NCBI GenBank assembly: GCA_964434955.1
Contig: CAYSXI010000007.1
Location: 11,040-75,039, forward strand
Reading direction: 5' to 3'
From: JANQLU01 sp964434955
GTDB lineage: Bacteria; Planctomycetota; Planctomycetia; Pirellulales; Pirellulaceae
DNA length: 64,000 bases
Under the pieces are notes generated by a model. It saw only the letters and a list, made by a program, of their open reading frames with translations. It was not told where the DNA came from and did not search any database. Position 1 is the first letter of the stretch. Each line of letters starts with the position of its first letter. Positions 42,906 through 55,772 of the stretch are shown piece by piece. Made by a program: the position numbers and the translations under genes.

Positions 42906-44180
42906 CTAATTGAAACGTGATACGGCAAAGTGGGATGCGTCGATGGTTGGCTCGTCACCAAGCACGAGGTCGCGGACAAGTTTTCCGGTTCCGGTGCCCA
43001 TGCTTAGACCCAGCATGTTGTGTCCAGCAGCAACCCACACGTTGTCGAATCGTGGACTTCGATCGATGACAGGCTTTCCGTCCCACGTCATGGGCCGCCA
43101 CCCATACCACTCTTCTTCGACTGGCTCAGCGTAAGGTTGCTTCAAGTACTTCTCGGCAGCCGTCCGGAGCAGTCCCAAACGTTTTGGATTGATCGACTCG
43201 TCATAGCCGACAAATTCCATCGTCGATCCGATTCGGTACCCGCTTTTCATCGGAGTGATGGCGACATGAGATTGTTCGAAGATGATTGGATAGACGGGCA
43301 TCGGGTCGGGACATGGCATCGTGATCGAATATCCTTTGCCCGGCTCGATGGGAATCTTGCATCCCAATTCATGATTCAAAAAAGGAGTCCAAGCGCCCGT
43401 ACAAACGACGAACCGATCCGCTTCAATCTCACCCGATGAGGTTTCTGCTCCGATGACCGAAGAAGATGAATTGCGAAAGCGTTCAAACTTGGTTGACTCC
43501 CGAATCTCGACACCCGCCTCCAGCAGCCTGGTTTTCATCGATTGCATCAACTTGTCCGGGCGAATGTGCGAATCACATTCAAAATGCCACGCGCCTCCGA
43601 ATCCGGATTTCAATGCGGGCTCGATCTCCTGCAATTGTTCCGGGGTGTAAGCCTTCGCGCTTACCGAAAAATTCTCCTCCATCAACCGATTGGTCGCTTC
43701 AAATTCTTTGAAGTCATCAACGGTGTCGTAAACGAACAACAGCCCTTTGGTTTGTCGTTCACATTCGATCTTGTCGACTTCCAGCAAATCTTCGTAAAGC
43801 CGGTTTGACTCTTGCAACAGCTGATGTCTGCCTTCAGCCGCTGACATCATGTCTCGATGGTTGCAGCGACGGGAGAAGTTCCAGAACCAGCTCACAAATG
43901 AAGAAGAAAACCGCGGCTTGATCGCAAATGGCGAGTTGGACTTGAGCATGGCCGCCATGGTTTTCTTGATGGCGCCGGGCTGCGGAAGCGGCAAAATGTG
44001 GCTGGGAGCAATGTAGCCACAATTTCCATGCGAGCAGGCTTTTCCAAATTCGTTTTGTTCGACGATCGTGACCTGGCAACCTGACTTGACCAGGTACCAG
44101 GCACTCATGGCGCCGATTACGCCCCCGCCGATAACAACCACATGCTCTGACTTAGCGCTCAACTTCGGATTCCCATGCAA
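42906..44180 (-). CDS. FAD-dependent D-amino acid dehydrogenase, probable D-hydroxyproline dehydrogenase
   Basis: A 424-residue flavoprotein of the DadA/D-amino acid oxidase family. The FAD-binding loop is VVVIGGGVIGAMSAWYL near residues 14-30; SHGNCGYIAPSHILPLPQPG is the typical DadA flavin-site region and the end carries AAGHNMLGLSMGTGTGK. It probably oxidises cis-4-hydroxy-D-proline to 1-pyrroline-4-hydroxy-2-carboxylate, donating electrons to the respiratory chain. The substrate is inferred from position: it overlaps the hydroxyproline epimerase gene by 22 bases. DadA-like specificity for D-Ala cannot be excluded on sequence alone. No ribosome binding site stands out because the start lies inside the epimerase gene. 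Confidence 0.82.
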   Translation of the reverse strand: MHGNPKLSAKSEHVVVIGGGVIGAMSAWYLVKSGCQVTIVEQNEFGKACSHGNCGYIAPSHILPLPQPGAIKKTMAAMLKSNSPFAIKPRFSSSFVSWFWNFSRRCNHRDMMSAAEGRHQLLQESNRLYEDLLEVDKIECERQTKGLLFVYDTVDDFKEFEATNRLMEENFSVSAKAYTPEQLQEIEPALKSGFGGAWHFECDSHIRPDKLMQSMKTRLLEAGVEIRESTKFERFRNSSSSVIGAETSSGEIEADRFVVCTGAWTPFLNHELGCKIPIEPGKGYSITMPCPDPMPVYPIIFEQSHVAITPMKSGYRIGSTMEFVGYDESINPKRLGLLRTAAEKYLKQPYAEPVEEEWYGWRPMTWDGKPVIDRSPRFDNVWVAAGHNMLGLSMGTGTGKLVRDLVLGDEPTIDASHFAVSRFN

Positions 44181-45100
44181 AATGGATCCGCCGGATCAAG
44201 CAACAAAGTCGTCTCGCCGCTGATATGAGCCTTGCCTGTGATCGAAGGCGTGATTCGACCTTCACTTCCCGGCTCATAAGTGCAACTGAAGATGCTGCCG
44301 ACGATACTCTCCTGTCGCCAGATCTCACCTGGCTTCAAGACCCCATCGGCAGCCAGACAGGCAAGCTTCGCGCTCATGCCGGTTCCGCATGGAGAACGGT
44401 CATAAGCCAGTCCGGGACAAAGCACAAAATTCTTGCTATGGTTTTCCGGGTTATCGGGTTCCCCAAAAAGTTCAAGATGGTCGAGCAATTCGCCTTGAGG
44501 GCCAAAGATTCCTTGTGCTTCAAGCGCTTCGCGAATCTGAATGGTGACGTTGGACAGATGTCTGACGTTGCCAATTTCCAATCGCTCCTTGGAGTTTTTC
44601 ACCAAGAAGAACCAATTGCCGCCCCAGGAAATGTCTCCAACGATCGTGCCATAGTTGGGAACATCGACCTCGACATCTGACTTCCACCGGTAGGACTCGA
44701 CGTTTTTGACCGTCACTGTTTCATGATCATGCAGCTCGGCGGAAACCAATCCCACCGGGGTTTCGATTTTGTATTGTCCGGGCGTGATTCGCCCCAAATG
44801 ATTCAGCGTCACCATCAAGCCGATCGTTCCATGGCCGCACATGCCCAGGTAGGAGGCATTGTTGAAATAGATGACCCCGCAAACACAATCCGGATCCGTG
44901 GGCTCGCAAAGAATGCCGCCGACCAATACATCGGAACCGCGCGGCTCGTTCACGACCGCGGAACGAATCTCGTCAAAGTTCTCGCGAAAGACCTCGCGCC
45001 TTTCCACCAGGGATCCGTCACCAAGATCGGGCCCGCCATCCACGATGATGCGTGTTGGCTCGCCCCCCGTATGGGAATCCACGACTTGAATCCTTTGCAT
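44159..45100 (-). CDS. 4-hydroxyproline 2-epimerase (proline racemase family)
   Basis: A 313-residue enzyme that epimerises trans-4-hydroxy-L-proline to cis-4-hydroxy-D-proline, first step of hydroxyproline degradation. The two catalytic Cys are C88 in MCGHGTIG and C238 in SPCGTGMSA, the pair used by proline racemases and 4-hydroxyproline epimerases (dehydratases of the family have Thr in place of one). MQRIQVVDSHTGGEPTRI is the conserved start. I chose the ATG at 45100 because GGAAGAA stands six bases upstream; ATGs at 45115 and 45121 lack one. The downstream dehydrogenase gene overlaps it. Proline racemase activity is less likely given the neighbours. Confidence 0.92.
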   Translation of the reverse strand: MQRIQVVDSHTGGEPTRIIVDGGPDLGDGSLVERREVFRENFDEIRSAVVNEPRGSDVLVGGILCEPTDPDCVCGVIYFNNASYLGMCGHGTIGLMVTLNHLGRITPGQYKIETPVGLVSAELHDHETVTVKNVESYRWKSDVEVDVPNYGTIVGDISWGGNWFFLVKNSKERLEIGNVRHLSNVTIQIREALEAQGIFGPQGELLDHLELFGEPDNPENHSKNFVLCPGLAYDRSPCGTGMSAKLACLAADGVLKPGEIWRQESIVGSIFSCTYEPGSEGRITPSITGKAHISGETTLLLDPADPFCMGIRS

Positions 45101-45124
45101 GTTTTCTTCCGTCATTTGCAAGAC

Positions 45125-45160
45125 TTTGAACGATCGGGCTTTGTATCGCGACCGTTCAAA
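45125..45160. promoter_or_regulatory. inverted repeat between the divergent hydroxyproline genes, candidate operator
   Basis: TTTGAACGATCG (45125-45136) and CGACCGTTCAAA (45149-45160) are 12-base arms with one mismatch, 12 bases apart, just upstream of the epimerase start and about 110 bases from the semialdehyde dehydrogenase start. The position suits a shared operator for a repressor or activator; no regulator gene lies next to it. Confidence 0.45.
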
Positions 45161-45268
45161 CCAAGTTTAATTCAAAGATGGTTGCGTGAGGAAGGAGTTT
45201 GGCCACAATAACTTGAGTGTGATTTTAACCTGAATATTGACATCCAAAGTGATTTTGAAAGCAGTCTG

Positions 45269-46861
45269 ATGACCGTGCACCCTGTTTTGATTGGCGGTAA
45301 ATGGCAAGCATCCCAATCCAGTTCAACCTTTCAAGCAGAAGACCCGAAACAAGCTTCACCGATTGAAGGTGAGTTTCCCGTCAGTTCCTGGGACGAATGC
45401 TCGGCAGCGCTGGATGCCGCGCAATCGGCCTTTGCCAACATGCAGAGCTTGGCACCTGAGCGAATCGCTGAGTTCCTGGAGAAGTTTGCGGATCGGATTG
45501 AAGCCCGCTCTGCCGAGATTTGTGAATTGGCCAACCGTGAAACCGCTTTGCCTGTCGAACCCCGACTAGCGGGCGTTGAATTGCCCCGAACGACGGGCCA
45601 ACTTCGCCAAGCCGCTGAAGCCTGCCGGATTCAAAGCTGGTGCCACCCGACAATTGATACGGCGACGAACATCCGTTCCGTTTACGGAGCGATTGGGCCC
45701 GTGGCCGTTTTCGGACCCAACAACTTTCCATTCGCTTTCGGCAGCATTTCTGGAGGCGACTTTGCCGCAGCGATTGCAGCCGGCAACCCGGTGATTGCCA
45801 AAGCAAATACCATGCACCCGGGGACGACCCGACTGCTGGCCGAGGAGGCTCAGCTTGCCGCCGAAGAAACCAACATGCCGGATGGTATCGTGCAATTGAT
45901 CTATCGAATGTCCCATGAAGACGGAGAACGTTTGGCGCGTGACCCACGATTGGCGGCCATCGGATACACCGGAAGCCAACATGCCGGATTGAAGCTCAAA
46001 GCGGCCGCTGACTCCGTCGGAAAGCCGATTTACCTCGAACTCTCTTCCGTGAACCCGGTTGTCGTTCTCGCCGGCGCGATCTCTGAAAGATCGGACGCAT
46101 TGGTCGACGAATTTTCCGGATCCTGTTTGATGGGAACCGGGCAATTCTGCACCAATCCAGGAATCGTTATCCTTCCGTCGGGCGATGCAACCGAAAACTG
46201 GCTGAACGGGGTCAAGCAAAAATTCGAAGCGGCACCGGTTGGAACACTACTCTCCAAGTCGGGACAAAAAGGTTTGGCGGAGGCGATTGAAACGTTGAAA
46301 GGCGCCGGAGCCAAGTTGCTCTGCGGAGGTGAAGCGGGCGGCGGCGAAGGTTATTCCGTGCAAAACTCACTGCTGCGCGTGAGCGGCCAGAACTTCCTCG
46401 CCAATTCCGAAGCCCTGCAGACGGAGGCTTTCGGAAACTGCTCGCTGATGGTTGTTGCCGACTCGGTCGAAGAAATTTGCCAGGTGGTCGCTTCGTTGGA
46501 AGGCAACCTGACGGGATGTGTTTATTCCGCGGAAAATGGAAGCGACGACGAGGCTTATGATCGCGTCGCTTCCGTCTTGCGACTTCGCGTTGGTCGGCTG
46601 TTGAATGACAAGATGCCGACAGGCGTTGCGGTTTCCTCCGCAATGAACCACGGCGGTCCTTTTCCTGCAACGGGCCATCCGGCTTTCACGGCTGTCGGGA
46701 TTCCCGCATCGCTGGTTCGCTTTTCGATGCTCCAATGTTTCGACAACGTTCGCCCCCACCGCTTGCCGGCTGTGCTTCAGGACGCAAATCCGAACGGCGT
46801 TTGGCGACTCGTCGATGGTACATGGAATAATTTGCCACTGGGTCAACCGGCCGAAGTGTAA
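45269..46861 (+). CDS. 2-oxoglutarate semialdehyde dehydrogenase (aldehyde dehydrogenase family)
   Basis: A 530-residue NAD(P)-dependent aldehyde dehydrogenase that oxidises 2-oxoglutarate semialdehyde to 2-oxoglutarate, last step of hydroxyproline degradation. Visible: the substrate-entry and cofactor region VFGPNNFPFAF at 148-158, IAKAN at 176-180, the general base Glu257 in LELSSVNPV and the nucleophile Cys294 in GTGQFCTNPG. Length 530 and the FGPNNFPFAFG motif are those of the group that includes hydroxyproline- and sugar-acid-linked enzymes. It is transcribed away from the epimerase and dehydrogenase genes; this divergent arrangement supports a common regulation. Confidence 0.87.
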   Translation: MTVHPVLIGGKWQASQSSSTFQAEDPKQASPIEGEFPVSSWDECSAALDAAQSAFANMQSLAPERIAEFLEKFADRIEARSAEICELANRETALPVEPRLAGVELPRTTGQLRQAAEACRIQSWCHPTIDTATNIRSVYGAIGPVAVFGPNNFPFAFGSISGGDFAAAIAAGNPVIAKANTMHPGTTRLLAEEAQLAAEETNMPDGIVQLIYRMSHEDGERLARDPRLAAIGYTGSQHAGLKLKAAADSVGKPIYLELSSVNPVVVLAGAISERSDALVDEFSGSCLMGTGQFCTNPGIVILPSGDATENWLNGVKQKFEAAPVGTLLSKSGQKGLAEAIETLKGAGAKLLCGGEAGGGEGYSVQNSLLRVSGQNFLANSEALQTEAFGNCSLMVVADSVEEICQVVASLEGNLTGCVYSAENGSDDEAYDRVASVLRLRVGRLLNDKMPTGVAVSSAMNHGGPFPATGHPAFTAVGIPASLVRFSMLQCFDNVRPHRLPAVLQDANPNGVWRLVDGTWNNLPLGQPAEV

Positions 46862-46960
46862 GAAAGCTTCGGCGAAAACCCGAAGAGGCCAATGCGTCGG
46901 CTGATTATGCAGAATCCGCGCGACGGATTCCGTTCCTCGACGCCGGTGGCAAATTGAATT

Positions 46961-47650
46961 TCAATTCGCGGTCGCGGCCGTCGTCGCAGCGATCGTCGTC
47001 GCAACCGTTGCTGCCGTGATCGCTGCTTGAACGGAAGCAATGGTCGCCTGAGTGGCTTGCGTCGCCAACAAGTCACCCTTTGATATCTCTTCGATTCGAT
47101 TCCGGTGTTGCTGCAATTCGACTTTCGCAAAATTCGCGTTCAAGACGTTGGAGCATTTGGCAAAGGCAACAAGAACGGTCGTTCGTTCGTCACCTTTCTG
47201 ATCAGGCTGAAACATCAACTCACCCATTCGCTGACGAATTTCATCTTCCACGCTGCTATTGGCCTCAGGGTAGATTCGCTGCGTAAACAACCAGAGGATT
47301 TTCTTCTCGTCCTTTTGCAAAACTCCTTTTTTGCAAAGTTGTTCTGCGATCTGGTGTTTGAGTTCCCGGATGTTCGCGACCTTGGACACCCAATGCTTGA
47401 GTGGCCGAGGTTTGGCCGATTCCCTGATCAGCTGGACCACCTCATCGAGAATCTCGTCTCCGGTCGGAGAGTTCTCAGCGATGGTTACGATCTGTTTGTC
47501 GTCTTCCGAAGTTTTGATTCGTCCCTGCAACAACAGTTCACTCAGGACGGCCCCGGCAACGCCATAAAGATACATCCCTCCTTCAAAAGTTCCTTTTGAA
47601 TCGTTGAGCGTCAGAAGCAAAAGTTCTTGATGGAGATAGAGCCGGGACAT
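46961..47650 (-). CDS. GPP34 (GOLPH3-like) domain protein
   Basis: A 229-residue protein of the GPP34 family, the fold of the eukaryotic Golgi phosphoinositide-binding protein GOLPH3. Typical parts are LYLHQELLLLTLNDSKGTF at the start, MYLYGVAGAVLSELLLQGRI with the first helix pair, a Arg/Lys-rich loop, and RELKHQIAEQLCKKGVL. Bacterial members are common in actinobacteria and planctomycetes; their ligand is unknown. The tail (about 205-229) is an Ala/Thr-rich low-complexity stretch. The ATG at 47650 gives the family start; upstream open frame to 47806 has no support. Not clearly part of the fusA operon but on the same strand. Confidence 0.8.
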   Translation of the reverse strand: MSRLYLHQELLLLTLNDSKGTFEGGMYLYGVAGAVLSELLLQGRIKTSEDDKQIVTIAENSPTGDEILDEVVQLIRESAKPRPLKHWVSKVANIRELKHQIAEQLCKKGVLQKDEKKILWLFTQRIYPEANSSVEDEIRQRMGELMFQPDQKGDERTTVLVAFAKCSNVLNANFAKVELQQHRNRIEEISKGDLLATQATQATIASVQAAITAATVATTIAATTAATAN

Positions 47651-47844
47651 GAATTTTGAATTCCTTGAAGCGGTGATTCGATGAAAGCTATTCGTTCCAA
47701 GTAGCAATTGTTTAGCAAAATTCGGCTGAAAACAACGACAAAAAGCCGGTGTCTCCGAAGAGCTGACATGCAATTCCGAAACGGGCGTGAATATGAAATT
47801 GCCCAATGAATCCCGCGCCGAAACCCGAACGATCGAGGAATCAA

Positions 47845-49932
47845 CTAAAACATGGCGAAAGAATCGGCGACTTCGGCGGGGGCCGGTTCGTATTGAAGTG
47901 GCTCGAGCGATGAGCCAGCACGGCCTTGGCTTAGTGAACGCATGGCATTTGAATACCCGAACAACTCGGCAAGCGGCGCATGGGCTTCGATGAACGTCGT
48001 GCCGCCATGGTTGTCCGTGTTTACAATTCTCGCACGACGCTGAGCCAGGTCATTGGCAAAATCGCCGTAGTATTCGTCCGGCGTCGTGATATTCAATTTC
48101 ATGATTGGCTCGAGCAGCAAGGGCCCGCCTTTTTGCAGAGCCGCTTCAAAGGCCTCCCCGGCGGCAATGCTAAATGCCATTTCGTTGGAACCTTCCTCCG
48201 CCAACTCCGCACCGGTCAAAGTCACGCGAATCTTGGCCAGTGGAAAACTTCCGATCGGTCCGCCGCCTTGCCCTCGGGCGCGCAATTCCTCCATGACCGC
48301 CTCGTTCATTGCCGGCGTCAGAAGTCCATCAGGCATCTTGTTGACGATTTCGATCCCGGATTCGATCGACTCATCCGGTTCCATTTCCAACGTCAGTTTT
48401 GCGAACAACTGTTGGCCAGCGACCATCCGGTGACATTCGCCGGTTACCTGAACGCTCGACGAAATGGTCTCTCGATAGGAAACCCGAGGCTTGTGAACCT
48501 TGACGTCCAGATTAAAGTCACGGAGGAGCCGATTCTTGATGACTTCCAAATGTAGCTCACCCATTCCCGCGATCAGGGTCTGGCCCGTGCTTTCGTTTTC
48601 GCTGGCACGAAAAGTGGGATCCTGCCGCTTCAACATCTCGAGCACGTCCTCAAGCTTCTTGCGTTCGGCCGTGCTCTCCGGTTCAATCGCCATTTCGATG
48701 ACGGTTTCCGGAAACTCGATCGCCTCCAAAAGAATTGGCGCTTTTTGATCGCAAAGCGTATCACCGGTCACTGCGAAACGCGGTCCAATGATTCCAACGA
48801 TATCACCGGTAGAAACCGAGTCGACCTGTCCGTCTCGATCCTTCTTTGTCGCGTGGATTTGCCAGAGCTGGGCTGCATTCTCTTTTTTATCTTTGCCCGG
48901 ACAGTAGACTCGCGAGTTGGATTTCAATTCACCCGAGTAAATTCGTACCCAATACGTATCGCCTGTCTTTGCCGGCAACACTTTGAAGACCAAGCCACAA
49001 AATGGCTCCGAAGCCTCCGGTTTTCGCACCTCGGTTTGCTCGTGCTTCCGAGGATTCACGCCCTCCACCGGCGGCCGTTCCGGAGGACTGGGCAGATAAT
49101 ACTTGACGCTGTCCAAAACTCCCTGAACACCAATGCCGTGCAAGGCCGATCCACAGACCACGGGCTGGATCATTCGGCTCAAAGTCGCACTTCGGATGAC
49201 GTCTCGAATCAGCTCATTCGGAATGTCTTTTTCCTCAAGCGCCAATTCCATCATCTCGTCGCTGTAGTTCACGAGCTCGTCAATCATCGTCGATCGAGCA
49301 AGCAATGCCTCATCCATTAACTCCTCTGGAATCGGCGATTCCTTCATCGTCTTTCCTTCATCGGAAAACGTCTGAAGCTTCATCTTGACCAGATCGACGA
49401 CGGCTCGAAACGGATTGTCAACATGCGAAGGCCCCATGCCAACCGGCATTTGAATCGCCACGGGATTCGCATTGAGGCGATCTTTGATTTCAGCAAAGAC
49501 CCGATCGAAATCGGCACCCTCACGGTCCAGCTTGTTGATAAACGCGACGCGGGGCACCCCATAGCGATCGGCCTGACGCCAAACGGTTTCGCTTTGAGCC
49601 TCAACCCCTTCACGAGCGCTGAATACAACCACCGCCCCATCGAGAACGCGAAGACTCCGCTCTACCTCGGCGGTAAAATCCACGTGGCCCGGTGTGTCGA
49701 TCAAGTTGATATGAATGTCTTTCCAATCGAAAGTCACGCAAGCCGAATAGATCGTGATTCCACGTTCCTGCTCTTCCGAATCATCATCGGTCGTGGTCGT
49801 CCCTTTATCCACCATCCCAACGCGATGTTTGGATCCACTCAGGAACAGCATGCGCTCCGTTACCGTCGTCTTGCCCGCATCAATGTGGGCAATGATCCCG
49901 ATATTTCGAATGAGGTGAAGTTTACGAGCCAT
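47845..49932 (-). CDS. fusA: elongation factor G, divergent form
   Basis: A 695-residue translational GTPase that drives translocation or ribosome recycling. GTP-binding motifs are AHIDAGKT (15-22), the switch I part EEQERGIT, DTPGHVDF (79-86) and NKLD (133-136). Domains III-V follow in normal order (GMGELHLEV at 456-464; AEMFGY-like LAELFGYSNAM). Domain IV is unusual: the loop that normally reads GGRGQYG is MVAGQQLFAKL (503-513) and the DGSYHDVDSS loop is GAELAEEGSN (574-583). Both loops contact the decoding centre in standard EF-G. The pattern resembles the spd-type EF-Gs of spirochaetes and planctomycetes, so a division of labour with a second EF-G is possible. Follows rpsG after a hairpin. 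Confidence 0.93.
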   Translation of the reverse strand: MARKLHLIRNIGIIAHIDAGKTTVTERMLFLSGSKHRVGMVDKGTTTTDDDSEEQERGITIYSACVTFDWKDIHINLIDTPGHVDFTAEVERSLRVLDGAVVVFSAREGVEAQSETVWRQADRYGVPRVAFINKLDREGADFDRVFAEIKDRLNANPVAIQMPVGMGPSHVDNPFRAVVDLVKMKLQTFSDEGKTMKESPIPEELMDEALLARSTMIDELVNYSDEMMELALEEKDIPNELIRDVIRSATLSRMIQPVVCGSALHGIGVQGVLDSVKYYLPSPPERPPVEGVNPRKHEQTEVRKPEASEPFCGLVFKVLPAKTGDTYWVRIYSGELKSNSRVYCPGKDKKENAAQLWQIHATKKDRDGQVDSVSTGDIVGIIGPRFAVTGDTLCDQKAPILLEAIEFPETVIEMAIEPESTAERKKLEDVLEMLKRQDPTFRASENESTGQTLIAGMGELHLEVIKNRLLRDFNLDVKVHKPRVSYRETISSSVQVTGECHRMVAGQQLFAKLTLEMEPDESIESGIEIVNKMPDGLLTPAMNEAVMEELRARGQGGGPIGSFPLAKIRVTLTGAELAEEGSNEMAFSIAAGEAFEAALQKGGPLLLEPIMKLNITTPDEYYGDFANDLAQRRARIVNTDNHGGTTFIEAHAPLAELFGYSNAMRSLSQGRAGSSLEPLQYEPAPAEVADSFAMF

Positions 49933-50084
49933 GGTTTCGAGTCTTCGCTATTGGTTCCGAGTCTTCGCTTGTGTTCTGTTCTTCTTTTCTGGGATTCGCT
50001 AATTTCCGAATGCTTCGATTGGGCTTTCTGGTTTGCGGTCGTGTCCGCGGGAAATCCTGTTCTATTTTCTATCCGCGCATAAAA

Positions 50085-50112
50085 CAACCGCGTTCGAAAC
50101 GACACGCGGTTG
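50085..50112 (-). terminator. hairpin between rpsG and fusA
   Basis: On the minus strand: CAACCGCG, 12-base loop, CGCGGTTG, then TTTT. It lies 16 bases after the rpsG stop and could end or attenuate transcription before fusA. Confidence 0.6.
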
Positions 50113-50127
50113 AATTGTAGGTTCGTA

Positions 50128-50598
50128 TTACCAGGCAAAATGCGCGAAGGCTTTGTTCGCATCCGCCATCTTGTGAGTGTTCTCGCGTTTGGTCATCGCG
50201 ACGCCTTCCCGGTTGTAGGCAGCGACGATTTCGTCCGCCAACTTCAAATGAGTCGGTCGACCTTTCTTGTCGCGAATCGCCGCAAGCAACCAACGAATGG
50301 CCAACGACTGCTGGCGAGCTCGATTGACTTGCATCGGGACTTGATAGGACGCACCACCAACCCGCTTGGACCGAACTTCAATTTGAGGCTTAACGTTTTC
50401 AACGGCTTGCGTGAAAACCTCAATTGGCTCCGCGTCCTTGACGCGTTTTCCGATTTCGTCCAATGCGTTGTAAAAGACCGCTTGGGCGGTTGTTTTCTTG
50501 CCGTCCCACATCAAGCAATTGATGAACTTGCTTGCCAGGATCGAGTCGTGTTTCGGATCGCCTTTCAATTGCGTCCGGCTTGCAGTGATTCTACCCAT
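50128..50598 (-). CDS. rpsG: 30S ribosomal protein S7
   Basis: S7 organises the head of the 30S subunit and binds 16S rRNA. The 156-residue sequence has the family signature, for example VGGASYQVPMQV at about 81-92, RWLLAAIRDKKG, and the C-terminal KRENTHKMADANKAFAHF. Length equals the bacterial norm. It follows rpsL after about 110 bases; the str operon order rpsL-rpsG-fusA is kept, but with a hairpin before fusA and a terminator before rpsL. Confidence 0.97.
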   Translation of the reverse strand: MGRITASRTQLKGDPKHDSILASKFINCLMWDGKKTTAQAVFYNALDEIGKRVKDAEPIEVFTQAVENVKPQIEVRSKRVGGASYQVPMQVNRARQQSLAIRWLLAAIRDKKGRPTHLKLADEIVAAYNREGVAMTKRENTHKMADANKAFAHFAW

Positions 50599-50709
50599 TT
50601 TGTTTTGTCTGGAGTCCAGCTTTGTTTAGTGTCGTGTTTGTCTCGTGTCCGATTTCTTTCGAGTTCTCACAGCTCGAAGATTCCATTCAACGACGATTGA
50701 ACGTTTGCT

Positions 50710-51078
50710 CTAGCCTTTCTTGGCACCGTAGCGACTGCGCGATTGCTTTCGGTTTTCGACGCCCAGCGTATCCTGTGCACCACGAACAACCTGGTACCGA
50801 ACCCCCGGCAAGTCGCGAACACGTCCGCCACGAACCAAAACGATCGAGTGTTCCTGAAGGTTGTGACCCTCACCAGGAATGTAAACCGTGACCTCTTTGC
50901 CATTCGACAATCGGACACGCGTGATCTTACGCAAAGCCGAGTTCGGCTTCTTTGGCGTCATGGTACGCACTTGCAAACACACGCCTTGTTTCTGTGGACA
51001 CTTTTCCAAGACGGGTGCTTTTGTGAATTTGCGCTTTTGCTTTCGTCCTTTGCGGACGAGTTGATTCATGGTTGGCAT
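50710..51078 (-). CDS. rpsL: 30S ribosomal protein S12
   Basis: S12 lies at the decoding centre and controls accuracy. The 122-residue sequence starts with MPTMNQLVRKGR and contains the universally conserved LRKITRVRLSNG and the PGEGHNLQEHS segment, and TMTPKKPNSALRK with the Lys linked to streptomycin response (Lys in KKPNS); GVRYQVVRGA and the C-terminal KQSRSRYGAKK are normal. Length equals the norm. Transcribed after a terminator that ends the rpo unit, so its own promoter must lie in the 100 bases between. Confidence 0.98.
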   Translation of the reverse strand: MPTMNQLVRKGRKQKRKFTKAPVLEKCPQKQGVCLQVRTMTPKKPNSALRKITRVRLSNGKEVTVYIPGEGHNLQEHSIVLVRGGRVRDLPGVRYQVVRGAQDTLGVENRKQSRSRYGAKKG

Positions 51079-51105
51079 ATTTTGCTACCAAAAACGTTAT
51101 TCAGT

Positions 51106-51136
51106 AAAAAAATGGCGCCATGGATTACGGCGCCAT
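51106..51136 (-). terminator. intrinsic terminator after rpoC
   Basis: On the minus strand: perfect 8-bp stem ATGGCGCC / GGCGCCAT, 9-base loop, then seven T's. It separates the rpoBC unit from rpsL-rpsG. Confidence 0.85.
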
Positions 51137-51246
51137 CCGTGTATTTTCGCTTTTTTGCAAGTTGTTAAAGGTATCGGTTTGACCGCCAGTGTCAACCGCT
51201 AAATTCGGGATTTACGGGCATTTGAAACCCGCAAAGCGACCTTGGA

Positions 51247-55687
<4,441 letters not shown>

Positions 55688-55738
55688 ATTCGCTTGCTCC
55701 AATGAAGTCGTTTGTCCCGATGTTTCCGTTTATTGATT

Positions 55739-55763
55739 CGCCGCCCGAAGGCGGCGCTTTTTT
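55739..55763. other. stable UUCG hairpin between rpoB and rpoC
   Basis: Stem CGCCGCC / GGCGGCG of seven pairs. On the mRNA (minus) strand the loop is TTCG closed by C-G, an exceptionally stable tetraloop. On the plus strand the hairpin is followed by six T's, so it could also stop antisense transcription entering rpoB. A role in rpoB-rpoC mRNA processing or decay is possible. Confidence 0.55.
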
Positions 55764-55772
55764 CGCAACCAA

